The translations under genes were made by a program, and so were the position numbers. Positions 16,556 to 24,325 of a DNA stretch of 64,000 bases are shown piece after piece (position 1 is the stretch's first letter; every line of letters starts with the position of its first letter). Source of the DNA: Achromobacter sp. UMC46 (lineage in GTDB: Bacteria > Pseudomonadota > Gammaproteobacteria > Burkholderiales > Burkholderiaceae_B); the NCBI RefSeq assembly GCF_014170335.1, contig NZ_LZZS01000004.1, forward strand, positions 186,001 through 250,000. Reading direction: 5' to 3'. The notes under the pieces were generated by a model, which made no database searches, was not told where the DNA came from, and was given only the letters and a program-made list of their open reading frames with translations.

Positions 16556-17047
16556 TCAAAGGGGCACGATCAACGACGTGCGCACGCGGTAGTTGTCGTA
16601 GACGCAGTCGCGCCGGGCCAGCGCCAGGCCGTCGGGCGCCACGCGCAGCACGTCCAGGTAGCGGCCCACCATATTCAAAGTAGGTTCCCGGTCGGACAGC
16701 GATTCCATGACGGCGAAGTTGGCTTGCGCCACGATGTGGTCGCCCTGCACTTCCATCACGCGCACCCCGCTGATGAAATGGCGCAGCGAACGCGGTTCGA
16801 ACATGGTGGTTTCGCGCAGCGCCGTGACGCGGTCGCGCAGCATGTTCTTGTTCATGCAATAGATCAGGCCCAGCGGCAGGCCGGCATCGTGGTTCTCGCG
16901 GGAAAGCACGCGGTAGTGGCAGTCTTCGGTGAAGAAATCGGGCCACGCTTCAAGCTGGTTTTCGTCCAGGCAATAGGCGTAGTCGTCGTAGAAGTCCCGC
17001 AGGCGGGCCCGCAGCGACGACACGTCGGAATAATCAGTCAAGGTCAT
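16556..17047 (-). CDS. Ring-hydroxylating dioxygenase beta subunit (NagH/AndAd type)
   Basis: 163 residues from the ATG at 17047, the usual size for this subunit. The NTF2-like fold is shown by LRDFYDDYAYCLDENQLEAWPDFFTEDCHYRVLSRENHDAGLP given here in shortened form: the YDDYAYCLDE, FFTEDCHYRV and DRVTALRETTMFEP blocks are typical of small subunits. It has no catalytic residues and supports assembly of an alpha3beta3-type oxygenase. It is placed before the alpha gene, the reverse of the usual order. The frame is open a further 25 codons upstream, but those codons overlap the end of the cupin gene. Confidence 0.92.
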   Translation of the reverse strand: MTLTDYSDVSSLRARLRDFYDDYAYCLDENQLEAWPDFFTEDCHYRVLSRENHDAGLPLGLIYCMNKNMLRDRVTALRETTMFEPRSLRHFISGVRVMEVQGDHIVAQANFAVMESLSDREPTLNMVGRYLDVLRVAPDGLALARRDCVYDNYRVRTSLIVPL

Positions 17048-17084
17048 GGGGGATCCGGAAGTCGATTCGTGGGAAGGCGCCGGG

Positions 17085-18185
17085 TCAGGATGCGGCGGCC
17101 AATTGCGCGCGGTTGCTTTCAAAGCCGCTCTGGCTGCCCAGCGCGAGGATGGGCTCCTGCATGCGCTCCTGCCAGATCAGCGACTCCATGGCGATTTGCA
17201 GCGGATGGTCCTGCACGGTCAGCGCCGAGGTCGTTTCGGTGCCCGAGTGATGCGAATGCATGGCCCAGCCCGGCGCGGACAGGATCAGGTCGCCCGCCTT
17301 CCAGTCCAGCCGCGTGCCGCTGACCTTGCTGTAGCCGTTGCCGCGCAAGTAGTAGTTGATGGCTGACGAGCTGTGGCGGTGCGGCACATGGTGGTTGTCC
17401 GGCGGCGACGAAGAAATGGTCGCGAAGAAGCTGTGCGTGGTCCCGATGCGGCGTTCGGTCGCCGGGTTGTAGAGCACGAAGAGCCGGCGGCCGTTGTAGC
17501 CGCGCGCCATGTCCTCGACCGTCGGCAAGTAGCGGGACACGTCCGCCCAAGGCCAATGCAGCGCCTTGGATTCCAGCACATCGATGTCGATCAGCCATTC
17601 GTAGCCCATCAGCCACGCGCCGTCTGGCGTGATCTGTTCACGCAAGGCCAGGTCGCGCGACCGGGGGCCGTCCGGCATGCGGGCCGGCACCGGACGGGTG
17701 TTGGCGTCGGCCGGCGGGACGGCGCCTTCGAACTCCTCGACGTAGTGGATCTCCAGCTTCTCCAGCAACGGCGCATTGGAGTACGACAGCCGCACCCAGG
17801 GCGTCTTGCCTTCGTTGCGGTAGGAATGCACCTGCATGGCCGGCGTATTCCAGACGTCCCAATGCCCCACCCGGAGATCGCGCCCGGCGACTGTCGCCAC
17901 GCCTTCCCCGGCGATGCAGATTTCCAGCATATTGGAGTTCTTGCGCACATTGAACGTGCGCTCGCCCGGGTTCACCACGTTGATCGTCACGTCCGTGCCG
18001 GGCGCCAGGCCCAGGCCCGGCGCGGTCGCCTCCGGATGCACGATCAGCGATGCGCGGCGGCCGTTGCCGGGCCGGGGCGCATCGGTCAGCCGGGCGATTT
18101 CCAGATCGATGTCCTCTTTCGGGATCACGATCGACGGCCATTGGTTCTGCTCGCGGGGGCTGGCCCCGCTGACATCGACGAACAT
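17085..18185 (-). CDS. Bicupin ring-cleavage dioxygenase, gentisate 1,2-dioxygenase-like
   Basis: 366 residues with two cupin barrels. The C-terminal barrel keeps the iron-binding pattern: His269 and His271 in HHVPHRHSSSA, and histidines 310-313 in PGWAMHSHHSG with WKAGDLIL between. The N-terminal barrel (NMLEICIAGEGVATVAG, HWDVWNTPAMQVHS) lacks the H-x-H pair. Gentisate, 1-hydroxy-2-naphthoate and salicylate dioxygenases have this architecture but usually hold iron in the N-terminal barrel, so this is a divergent member. Ring cleavage of the product of the adjacent Rieske oxygenase is the natural role. The ATG at 18185 follows AAGGAGACAAGC. It overlaps no neighbour (37 bp to the beta-subunit gene). 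Confidence 0.82.
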   Translation of the reverse strand: MFVDVSGASPREQNQWPSIVIPKEDIDLEIARLTDAPRPGNGRRASLIVHPEATAPGLGLAPGTDVTINVVNPGERTFNVRKNSNMLEICIAGEGVATVAGRDLRVGHWDVWNTPAMQVHSYRNEGKTPWVRLSYSNAPLLEKLEIHYVEEFEGAVPPADANTRPVPARMPDGPRSRDLALREQITPDGAWLMGYEWLIDIDVLESKALHWPWADVSRYLPTVEDMARGYNGRRLFVLYNPATERRIGTTHSFFATISSSPPDNHHVPHRHSSSAINYYLRGNGYSKVSGTRLDWKAGDLILSAPGWAMHSHHSGTETTSALTVQDHPLQIAMESLIWQERMQEPILALGSQSGFESNRAQLAAAS

Positions 18186-18240
18186 GCTTGTCTCCTTGCC
18201 GCCGGCGCTGCGGCCGGCTGTCTCGTTGATTGAATTCGGT

Positions 18241-19239
18241 TCAGGACTGCGCAAGCAGCAGGTTTTCCCGCGTCTGCGGCGGCAGCGCCACGCCCAAGCC
18301 CTGGTCGCGGGCGCGCTCGTAGACCACGCGCGCCATCGCCAGGTCGGACAAGCCCATGCCCATGCCCTTGAAGATCGTCAGGCGCGCGTCCGCCAGCCGG
18401 GTCTGCCCCGAAGCCAGCAGGCTGCCCAGCACCGATACCCCTGGCCACGGCGTCCCGTCGGCGCCGTAGCGTTCGCGCAGTTCGCGGGAGCCCCGGCGGG
18501 CGTTCTCCAGGTCATCCACCACCACCATGCCGGCCCGCTCGAAGACGTCTTGCGCGAACTCGGCCTTGGCCGGCAGGATCGCGCCCAAAGCGTTCAAGTG
18601 GCGGCAGTCGGCCAACAAGGCGGCGTCCACGAACGGGTCGACGGCGCGCGTGATCAGCGTGACGATTTCCGCCCCCCCCAGCGCGTGTTCCAGGCTGGGC
18701 GATGCCTCGATGTCGAACGCGTACTTGCCGGCCACGCTGGCGACAAAGGCCTGGCGCTTCTCGGGCGTCGGGCTGTAGACGCGCACCCGCCGCAGCGGGC
18801 GCACCGCGGCCAAGGCCGCCAGTTGCGTGACGGCCTGCGGCCCGGTGCCGACCAGCGCGGCATGGCTGGCGCCTTCCGGCGCCAGGGCCCGGGTGGCCAC
18901 GCCGCTGATCGCCGCGGTGCGCAACATGCCCAGCGCGCGCGCTTCGATGATGGCGCGCAGCAAGCCGGTGCTGGCATCGAACAGGCTGAACAACGACCCG
19001 CCCCCGGTCTTTGTGTGGACCCAGGTCTTGAAGCCGGCGTATCCGCCCGCGCCCGTCTGCACCGACCCCAATGCATGCATCGAGCTGCCGTCGCCCCAGG
19101 TCGCCAGCGCCTTGGGCAGGTTGCGCGCCTGCTCATTGCCTTGCGCGACCAGCATGGCCTGCAGCGCGTCGATCGCCCCATGGATGTCCAGCACGGACAC
19201 CACGTCCCGCTCCGTCAAATACCGCAGCGCATCAGCCAT
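18241..19239 (-). CDS. Ornithine cyclodeaminase / mu-crystallin family protein
   Basis: 332 residues from the ATG at 19239 (AAGGAGACGCG leader). The substrate half carries GAGGYAGFKTWVHTK and the Rossmann half has ASHAALVGTGPQAVTQL with the later LNALGA segment. Family members are NAD-dependent cyclodeaminases, imine reductases or amino-acid dehydrogenases (mu-crystallin/ketimine reductase, alanine dehydrogenase). In an aromatic operon this is unusual: deamination or reduction of an amino or imino ring-cleavage product is a reasonable guess, consistent with an aminobenzoate-like substrate. Its first 8 bp overlap the 3' end of the FAH-family gene, indicating coupling. Confidence 0.88.
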   Translation of the reverse strand: MADALRYLTERDVVSVLDIHGAIDALQAMLVAQGNEQARNLPKALATWGDGSSMHALGSVQTGAGGYAGFKTWVHTKTGGGSLFSLFDASTGLLRAIIEARALGMLRTAAISGVATRALAPEGASHAALVGTGPQAVTQLAALAAVRPLRRVRVYSPTPEKRQAFVASVAGKYAFDIEASPSLEHALGGAEIVTLITRAVDPFVDAALLADCRHLNALGAILPAKAEFAQDVFERAGMVVVDDLENARRGSRELRERYGADGTPWPGVSVLGSLLASGQTRLADARLTIFKGMGMGLSDLAMARVVYERARDQGLGVALPPQTRENLLLAQS

Positions 19240-20098
19240 GCGCGTCTCCTTGTTCCTGGGCGGGTTCGTCCGCCACCGTATTGACCAGCGTCCCGACGCC
19301 GGGGATTTCCACTTCCAGCGTGTCGCCCGCCGCCAGGAAGCGCGGCGGCTTGCGGCTGGACCCCACGCCTTCGGGCGTGCCCGTGGCGATGACGTCGCCC
19401 GGCGACAGCGGCGTGAAGGCGCTGATGTACGCAATGAGTTCGGGGATCGGGAAGATCAGGTCGGACACGTCACCCTGCTGCATGACGGCGCCGTTCAGGC
19501 GGGAAATGACCTGAAGGCGCGCCGGGTCGCCGATCTCGTCCGCGGTGACGAGCCACGGCCCGATCGACCCGCTGCGCTCGAAGTTCTTGCCGGGCGTGAC
19601 CTGGGCGTTGTGCTTCTGGAAGTCGCGCACCGAGTTCTCGGCCATGCACGTGTAGCCCGCCACGTGCGACAAGGCGTCGCGTGCCGCGATGTGGCGCCCC
19701 GCCCGGCCGATGACCACGGCCAGTTCGCCTTCGTAATCGAACTTGTCGGACAGGCGCGGCTTCCATACCGGCTCTCCGTGCCCGACGAAACTGTCCGCGA
19801 AGCGGGGGAACACCGACGGATGCGCGGGCAGTTCGCGCCCCGCCTCGGCCACGTGCCGGCCATAGTTCAGGCCAACGCAGAGGATTTTCCCGGGCGCGGG
19901 CACCGGCGGCAGCAGCCGCACGCCGGCCAAGGGCCTACAGGGCATGCCGTCGGCCCGCGCGGCCAGGGCGATCTGTTCAACGCCCGCTTCCAGCGCGGCG
20001 GCCACGTCGGGCCAGACCTGCGTCAGGACCACGACCTCGGCGCCGCTCACCACGCCCCAGGCGCGGCGGCCCGCTTGATCGAAGCTGATCAGCTTCAT
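19232..20098 (-). CDS. Fumarylacetoacetate hydrolase (FAH) family protein
   Basis: 288 residues from the ATG at 20098 (GGAACAGGAGACAAC leader); this is the first gene of the ten-gene operon. The N-terminal domain MKLISFDQAGRRAWGVV precedes the FAH barrel with ILCVGLNYGRHVAE, the acidic metal ligands in DYEGELAVVIGRAG, and GDVIATGTPEGVG. Members hydrolyse or decarboxylate 2-oxo-dienoates such as fumarylpyruvate (NagK) or 5-oxopent-3-ene-tricarboxylate (HpaG). It would act on the ring-cleavage product of the cupin dioxygenase. No maleylpyruvate isomerase gene is present. The 3' end overlaps the cyclodeaminase-like gene by 8 bp. Confidence 0.9.
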   Translation of the reverse strand: MKLISFDQAGRRAWGVVSGAEVVVLTQVWPDVAAALEAGVEQIALAARADGMPCRPLAGVRLLPPVPAPGKILCVGLNYGRHVAEAGRELPAHPSVFPRFADSFVGHGEPVWKPRLSDKFDYEGELAVVIGRAGRHIAARDALSHVAGYTCMAENSVRDFQKHNAQVTPGKNFERSGSIGPWLVTADEIGDPARLQVISRLNGAVMQQGDVSDLIFPIPELIAYISAFTPLSPGDVIATGTPEGVGSSRKPPRFLAAGDTLEVEIPGVGTLVNTVADEPAQEQGDAHG

Positions 20099-20122
20099 GT
20101 TGTCTCCTGTTCCTATGCGATT

Positions 20123-20259
20123 CAGCATGCATTGGCTTATTTCTTTGCATGCAATTGGCGTATAAACGCCACTTAGAACCCTGTTTTTCTGAATTATTGC
20201 ATGCAATTTTGATGAATCGCAAGACTCAGAGAGGTTTTTTATGCCGTATTGCATGCAAT
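20123..20259. promoter_or_regulatory. Array of four GCATGC-centred palindromic operators (consensus ATTGCATGCAAT)
   Basis: The divergent promoter region between the FAH gene and the GntR gene contains four related palindromes. Sites: 20122-20133 (TCAGCATGCATT, weakest), 20144-20155 (TTTGCATGCAAT), 20196-20207 and 20248-20259 (both ATTGCATGCAAT, perfect). The centres of the last three are exactly 52 bp apart; the first two are 22 bp apart. GntR/FCD regulators bind short palindromes, so these are very probably the operators of the regulator encoded at 20312. Spacing of about five helical turns places all sites on one face of the DNA. Confidence 0.85.
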
Positions 20260-20311
20260 TTTGTAGGTACACTGGAGGCCCTACCGCCCCCAATTCAGCC
20301 GACGCTTCGCT

Positions 20312-21043
20312 ATGGCCGCTCAGATCGACAAAGTAATTTCGGAACTCCGAGACATGGTGCTTTCCGGCGCCCTGCAACCCGGCGAACGGATCGTGGAGTT
20401 GCAGTTTTCCGCCCGGCTGGGCGTCTCGCGCACGCCGCTGCGGATCGCCCTGACCGAACTGGAAAAGGAAGGTTTGCTGGAACGCTTGCCGTCCCGGGGC
20501 TTCCGGGTGCGGTCGTTCACCGTCGATGAAATCGGCGACGCCGTGGATGTGCGCGGCGTGCTCGAAGGCATGGCCGCGCGCCTGCTGGCCGAGCGCGGCG
20601 CGTCGAAAGACGTGCTGGAACAACTGTCGCAGGCCGTGGAAGAAGGCCGCAGCCTGCTGGCGCCGGCCCGCCGCGACCCGAACACCACCGTGGATGCACG
20701 GGCCTGGGGCCAGATCAACCGCCGATTCCACGAGATCCTGTGCGAAGCCGCCGGCAATCGGGCGCTGCTGTCGGCGCTGGAGCACAACAACAAGACCCCG
20801 CTTGCCGGCCCGGCGGCGCTGACGCTGCCGTCCACCCCGTCCTTGCTGGAAACGCCCTTTGTCTTACGGGCGCAGGCGGACCACGAAGACCTGTTGCGCG
20901 CCATCACGCGGCGCGAGGCAGTTCGCGCTGAAAACCTGATGCGCGAACACGCCTACCGCAGCCGGGAAAACAAACGCGTCCTGCTGGACTCGCTGCGGGG
21001 CGCCCTGTCGGCGCAGCCGCTATTGGCCGACCACAGCGCGTAG
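20312..21043 (+). CDS. GntR-family (FCD) transcriptional regulator
   Basis: 243 residues. The N-terminal winged helix contains LRDMVLSGALQPGERIVELQ, LGVSRTPLRIALTELEKEGLLERLPSRGFRVRSF shown here in part: LGVSRTPLRIAL is the recognition-helix region. The C-terminal FCD helical domain includes EIGDAVDVRGVLEGMAARLL, RRFHEILCEAAGN and HEDLLRAIT, with the histidines that bind metal or ligand. It is divergent from the aromatic operon, and the operator array lies directly between them. A role as substrate-responsive repressor of that operon, and of itself, is a strong inference. Confidence 0.93.
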   Translation: MAAQIDKVISELRDMVLSGALQPGERIVELQFSARLGVSRTPLRIALTELEKEGLLERLPSRGFRVRSFTVDEIGDAVDVRGVLEGMAARLLAERGASKDVLEQLSQAVEEGRSLLAPARRDPNTTVDARAWGQINRRFHEILCEAAGNRALLSALEHNNKTPLAGPAALTLPSTPSLLETPFVLRAQADHEDLLRAITRREAVRAENLMREHAYRSRENKRVLLDSLRGALSAQPLLADHSA

Positions 21044-21111
21044 CCCGGGGGGCCAGCGCCGCAGCGGCGTGATCCGTACAGCCGCGCAGCAGCCACCTGA
21101 TCGGTCCAAGG

Positions 21112-22095
21112 TCAGTTCAGGGAAATGCCGGATTCGGCGATGACGCCATGCCACACGTCGATCTCGTTCTTGAGCCAGGCGTGGAAGGCCGGCCCCGCGA
21201 CCGGCTGCGCCGGCATTTCAACGAACTGCTGCGCCATGATTTCCTTGAACTTCGGACTGGCCAGCACCGCTTGCAGGGTTTGCTGAAGCTTGTCGACGAC
21301 ATCCGGCGAGACGCCTGCGGCCGTATACAACCCGAACAACGCCGACGCGTCGATCCCTTCGTAGCCGAACTCCGTAATGCTCGGAATCTCGGGAAAGGTG
21401 CTTGAGCGCTTGCTGGACAAGGTTGCCAGGGCGCGCAGACTGCCCGCGCGGTATTGCGCCACCATCGGTTGCGGCACGTCGAACTGCACCGGGAACACGC
21501 CGCCCAGCATATCGTTGAGGGCCTGGGCCGACCCCTTATAGCCAACGTGGGTCATGACCGTGCCGGAGCGCTTCTGGAACAGCAGGCTGGCCAGGTGCGC
21601 CACGGTCCCGGGCCCGGAAGAACCGTAATTGATCGTGTCAGGCGTCTCTTTCGCCAACCTCACCAGGTCGGGCAATGTTTTGGCCGGGTAGTCGTTGCGC
21701 ACCCACACGAATATCGGCGTGGTTCCGATCAGTGCGATGGGAGTGAAGTCCTTCAGCGGATCGAACGACAGCTTCTTGTACAGACTGGGATTGGTGACGA
21801 CTGTCGCCGTGCCGAGCAGGATGGTGTAGCCATCCGCGGGCGCACGCGCCATCGCGTCGTAGCCGATGTTGCTGCCGCCCCCCGCCCGGTTCTCGACGAT
21901 GACGGATTGGCCCAGGCGCGCGCCCAACTCCATCGCAAGCGAACGCGCCAGCACGTCGGTCGGCCCGCCGGCGGCGAACGGCACGATCATCTTGACAGGC
22001 CGGGCGGGCCAGGCATCGGCCGCCTGGGCGCCCTGGAACGCCTGCATGGACAAGGCGGACAACAATCCGACGAATACGTTGCGTAGACCCTTCAT
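21112..22095 (-). CDS. Bug-family (TctC) periplasmic substrate-binding protein
   Basis: 327 residues. The signal peptide (VFVGLLSALSMQAFQGAQA) is followed by PVKMIVPFAAGGPTDVLARS, QSVIVENRAGGGSNIGYDA and THVGYKGSAQALNDMLGG, the hallmarks of the Bug family. It is the terminal gene of the acyl-CoA operon, 80 bp after the nitronate-monooxygenase-like gene, with a GAGGAGACAG ribosome site. It probably binds the carboxylic acid that CaiB then activates to a CoA thioester; no TctAB partner is present in the window. It is convergent with the GntR gene. Confidence 0.92.
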   Translation of the reverse strand: MKGLRNVFVGLLSALSMQAFQGAQAADAWPARPVKMIVPFAAGGPTDVLARSLAMELGARLGQSVIVENRAGGGSNIGYDAMARAPADGYTILLGTATVVTNPSLYKKLSFDPLKDFTPIALIGTTPIFVWVRNDYPAKTLPDLVRLAKETPDTINYGSSGPGTVAHLASLLFQKRSGTVMTHVGYKGSAQALNDMLGGVFPVQFDVPQPMVAQYRAGSLRALATLSSKRSSTFPEIPSITEFGYEGIDASALFGLYTAAGVSPDVVDKLQQTLQAVLASPKFKEIMAQQFVEMPAQPVAGPAFHAWLKNEIDVWHGVIAESGISLN

Positions 22096-22175
22096 GGTTT
22101 CTGTCTCCTCATGTCGTTTTCCCGTGCCGCAAGTCGTGGGCGCCTGGGCCGGTCCTGCCGCCGAACCCCGGGCGC

Positions 22176-23129
22176 CTAACGGCGCGCCAATCTGGCGAGG
22201 GCCGCCTCGTACTCTTGTTTCAGCTGCGCCACGACGGCCTGGACCGGGGCGACTCCGTGGATGTTGCCCACGCCCTGACCCGCCGACCAGATATCGCGCC
22301 AGACCTTCTTGCCCGACTCCGACGCGGCGTTGAAATCCGCTGAGGCGCGCCCTTCGTTTGGAAGATGGTCGGGGTCATAGCCCGCATCCCGCACGCTGGA
22401 CCGCAGGTAGTTCGCTCGGATTCCCGAAAAATGGTCCGTGTAGACAATGCCCGCGGCGGTGGAGTCCACGATCGCCTGCCGGTACCCCTCGGCCACATTC
22501 GCCTGCGGCGTCGCGATAAAGCGGGTGCCCATGTACGCAAGGTCCGCCCCCATCGCCTGGACGGCAAGGATGTCTTCGCCACGGGATACCGCCCCCGCGA
22601 CCAGCAGCAGGCCGTCGAACAGGCGCCGGACTTCGCCGACCAGCGCAAAGGGCGACGAGGTGCCCGCGTGACCGCCTGCGCCGGCGCACACCAGGATCAG
22701 CCCGTCCACCCCAGCCTGGATCGCCTTTTCGGCGTGGCGGACATTGATCACGTCATGCAGCACCACGCCGCCGTAGCCGTGCACTTCCTTGACGAAGTCG
22801 GACGGGTCGCCCACGGAGGTAATGACGATTGGCACGCGGCGCCGGACGCAGACGGCCAAGTCCTCGTCCAGGCGGGTGTTCGACTTGTGCAGGATCAGAT
22901 TGACTGCGACGGGCCCCGGGCGCACGGATGCTTGTCCCTGTCCGCCATCGCTCAAGGCCGCGTCGATCTGAACCAGCCATTCGTCCAGCAACGACGCCGG
23001 ACGCGCGTTCAAGGCCGGAAACGACCCGACGATACCGGCCCGGCATTGCGCAATCACCAGTTCGGGACCGCTGGCGATGAACATCGGCGACGCCACCACC
23101 GGCAACTCCAGCGTCTTCATCCATTCCAT
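22176..23129 (-). CDS. Nitronate monooxygenase / 2-nitropropane dioxygenase-like flavoprotein
   Basis: 317 residues of the FMN-dependent NPD family (TIM barrel). Recognisable parts are the start LPVVASPMFIASGPELVIAQ, VAVNLILHKSN, VPIVITSVGDPS, DGLILVCAGAGGHAGTSS and GADLAYMGTRFIAT. The enzymes oxidise alkyl nitronates, but related proteins act as enoyl reductases or quinone reductases, so the substrate is uncertain. The ATG at 23129 shares a base with the CaiB stop (TGATG), a coupled start; an upstream TTG at 23132 would add one residue. Its place among CoA-thioester genes is typical of such operons in Burkholderiales. Confidence 0.87.
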   Translation of the reverse strand: MEWMKTLELPVVASPMFIASGPELVIAQCRAGIVGSFPALNARPASLLDEWLVQIDAALSDGGQGQASVRPGPVAVNLILHKSNTRLDEDLAVCVRRRVPIVITSVGDPSDFVKEVHGYGGVVLHDVINVRHAEKAIQAGVDGLILVCAGAGGHAGTSSPFALVGEVRRLFDGLLLVAGAVSRGEDILAVQAMGADLAYMGTRFIATPQANVAEGYRQAIVDSTAAGIVYTDHFSGIRANYLRSSVRDAGYDPDHLPNEGRASADFNAASESGKKVWRDIWSAGQGVGNIHGVAPVQAVVAQLKQEYEAALARLARR

Positions 23130-24325
23130 CAAATCACTCCCTTTGCGGCCAATCCGGTCAATTCGTCTTCGTCCAGCGCCAACAGATCTCCGTAGACCTC
23201 CGCGTTATGCCGCCCTATCCCCGACGCCGCGACCCGCACGCCGCCAGGATTCGTCCGGAACCGGGGAACGGCGTCGGCCATGCAGATGCTGCCGAAATCT
23301 TCGTCCGGCACCTCCTTCAGGATGCCGCGCGCCTCGAAATGCGGGTCATTGCAAATCTGATCGGCCGAATAGATGGGCGCGATGGTGCCGTGCGCCGCAT
23401 GGAATGCCGACAGCACGTGCTCCAGTTCATGTTCGCCGCACCATGCCGCGAAAATGGCGTTCAGCGCATCGGCGTGGCGCGCCCGCAGCGGATTGCTGCA
23501 GAATCTGGGGTCGTCGATCAGGTCCGGGCGCCCGATGGCGCGGCAGTTGTTGGCGTAGAGGGCATTGGTGCTACCGGACAAGGACACCCAGCGCCGGTCT
23601 TTCGTGGCGTATACCGCCGCCGGCGCCGAGTACTGGCTGGTGTTGCCCGAACGTTCATGCACCTCGCCCAGCATCTTGTACTTGGCGGGCAGGAACTCCA
23701 TGAGCTTCAACATGGCCTCCGTCAGCGACAGGTCGATCTCCTCGCCGGGCGCATCCGGGTTCGCGGAGCGCGCCCACAGCGCCGCCAGGACACCCACTGC
23801 CCCGAACAGGCCGCCAATGGAGTCGCCGATCGGATAGCCGGTATGCATGGGTTCGCCGTCGGGCTCTCCGCTGATGTAGGTCAGCCCGCCCATGGCCTCG
23901 AAGATCCGCGCAAACCCGGCGCGGTCTTTATAGGGCCCCGTTTGACCGAAACCCGAGACGCGCAGGATCGTCAGCGACGGTTGGGCCGCCCAGAGCGTGT
24001 CGCGGTCCAGGCCCCAACGGTCCAGCGTGCCGGGCCGGAAGTTCTCGATCAGCACGTCGAAGTGGGGCAGCATGCGCAACAGCATGGCCTGTCCTTCCGG
24101 CTGACGGAAATCCAGCGTCACGAAACGCTTGTTCCGGTTCGTCACCTTCCACCACAGGGCCTTGCCATCTTTCAGCGGCGGGAACGCCCGGGCCCCGTCG
24201 CCCTGGCCCGGAAGCTCTACTTTGACGACGTCGGCGCCATAATCCCCCAGCAGCGCCGCCGCGGAAGGCGCGGCGATGATGGTGGCGATATCCAGCACCC
24301 GCAATCCGGTCAGCGGCCCCTTCAT
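23129..24325 (-). CDS. CaiB/BaiF-family (type III) CoA-transferase
   Basis: 398 residues. Class III CoA-transferase features: GLRVLDIATIIAAPSAAALLGDYGADVVKVE at the start (given in part: GDYGADVVKVE), KRFVTLDFRQPEGQ, VLIENFRPGTLDRWGLD, then the catalytic aspartate region ERSGNTSQYSAPAAVY. The enzyme moves CoA between carboxylic acids, activating the substrate for the dehydrogenase and hydratase in the same operon. Its ATG (24325) overlaps the TGA of the dehydrogenase (ATGA) and its TGA overlaps the ATG of the next gene (TGATG). The frame is open upstream to 24742 but that part is antisense-like noise within the dehydrogenase. Confidence 0.93.
   Translation of the reverse strand: MKGPLTGLRVLDIATIIAAPSAAALLGDYGADVVKVELPGQGDGARAFPPLKDGKALWWKVTNRNKRFVTLDFRQPEGQAMLLRMLPHFDVLIENFRPGTLDRWGLDRDTLWAAQPSLTILRVSGFGQTGPYKDRAGFARIFEAMGGLTYISGEPDGEPMHTGYPIGDSIGGLFGAVGVLAALWARSANPDAPGEEIDLSLTEAMLKLMEFLPAKYKMLGEVHERSGNTSQYSAPAAVYATKDRRWVSLSGSTNALYANNCRAIGRPDLIDDPRFCSNPLRARHADALNAIFAAWCGEHELEHVLSAFHAAHGTIAPIYSADQICNDPHFEARGILKEVPDEDFGSICMADAVPRFRTNPGGVRVAASGIGRHNAEVYGDLLALDEDELTGLAAKGVI

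Noticed and set aside
15470-17323. A 617-codon plus-strand frame across the Rieske oxygenase genes
   Set aside because: It is antisense to alpha and beta subunits with complete cluster and iron ligands; its translation has no recognisable domain.
19240-19434. A 65-residue N-terminal extension of the cyclodeaminase-like protein
   Set aside because: It is Arg/Trp/Ser-rich antisense-like sequence inside the FAH gene; AAGGAG precedes ATG 19239.
20122-20259. The repeated 12-bp palindromes as a CRISPR array
   Set aside because: Repeats are too short (12 bp), palindromic, and in a promoter region; there are no spacers of the usual type and no cas genes nearby.
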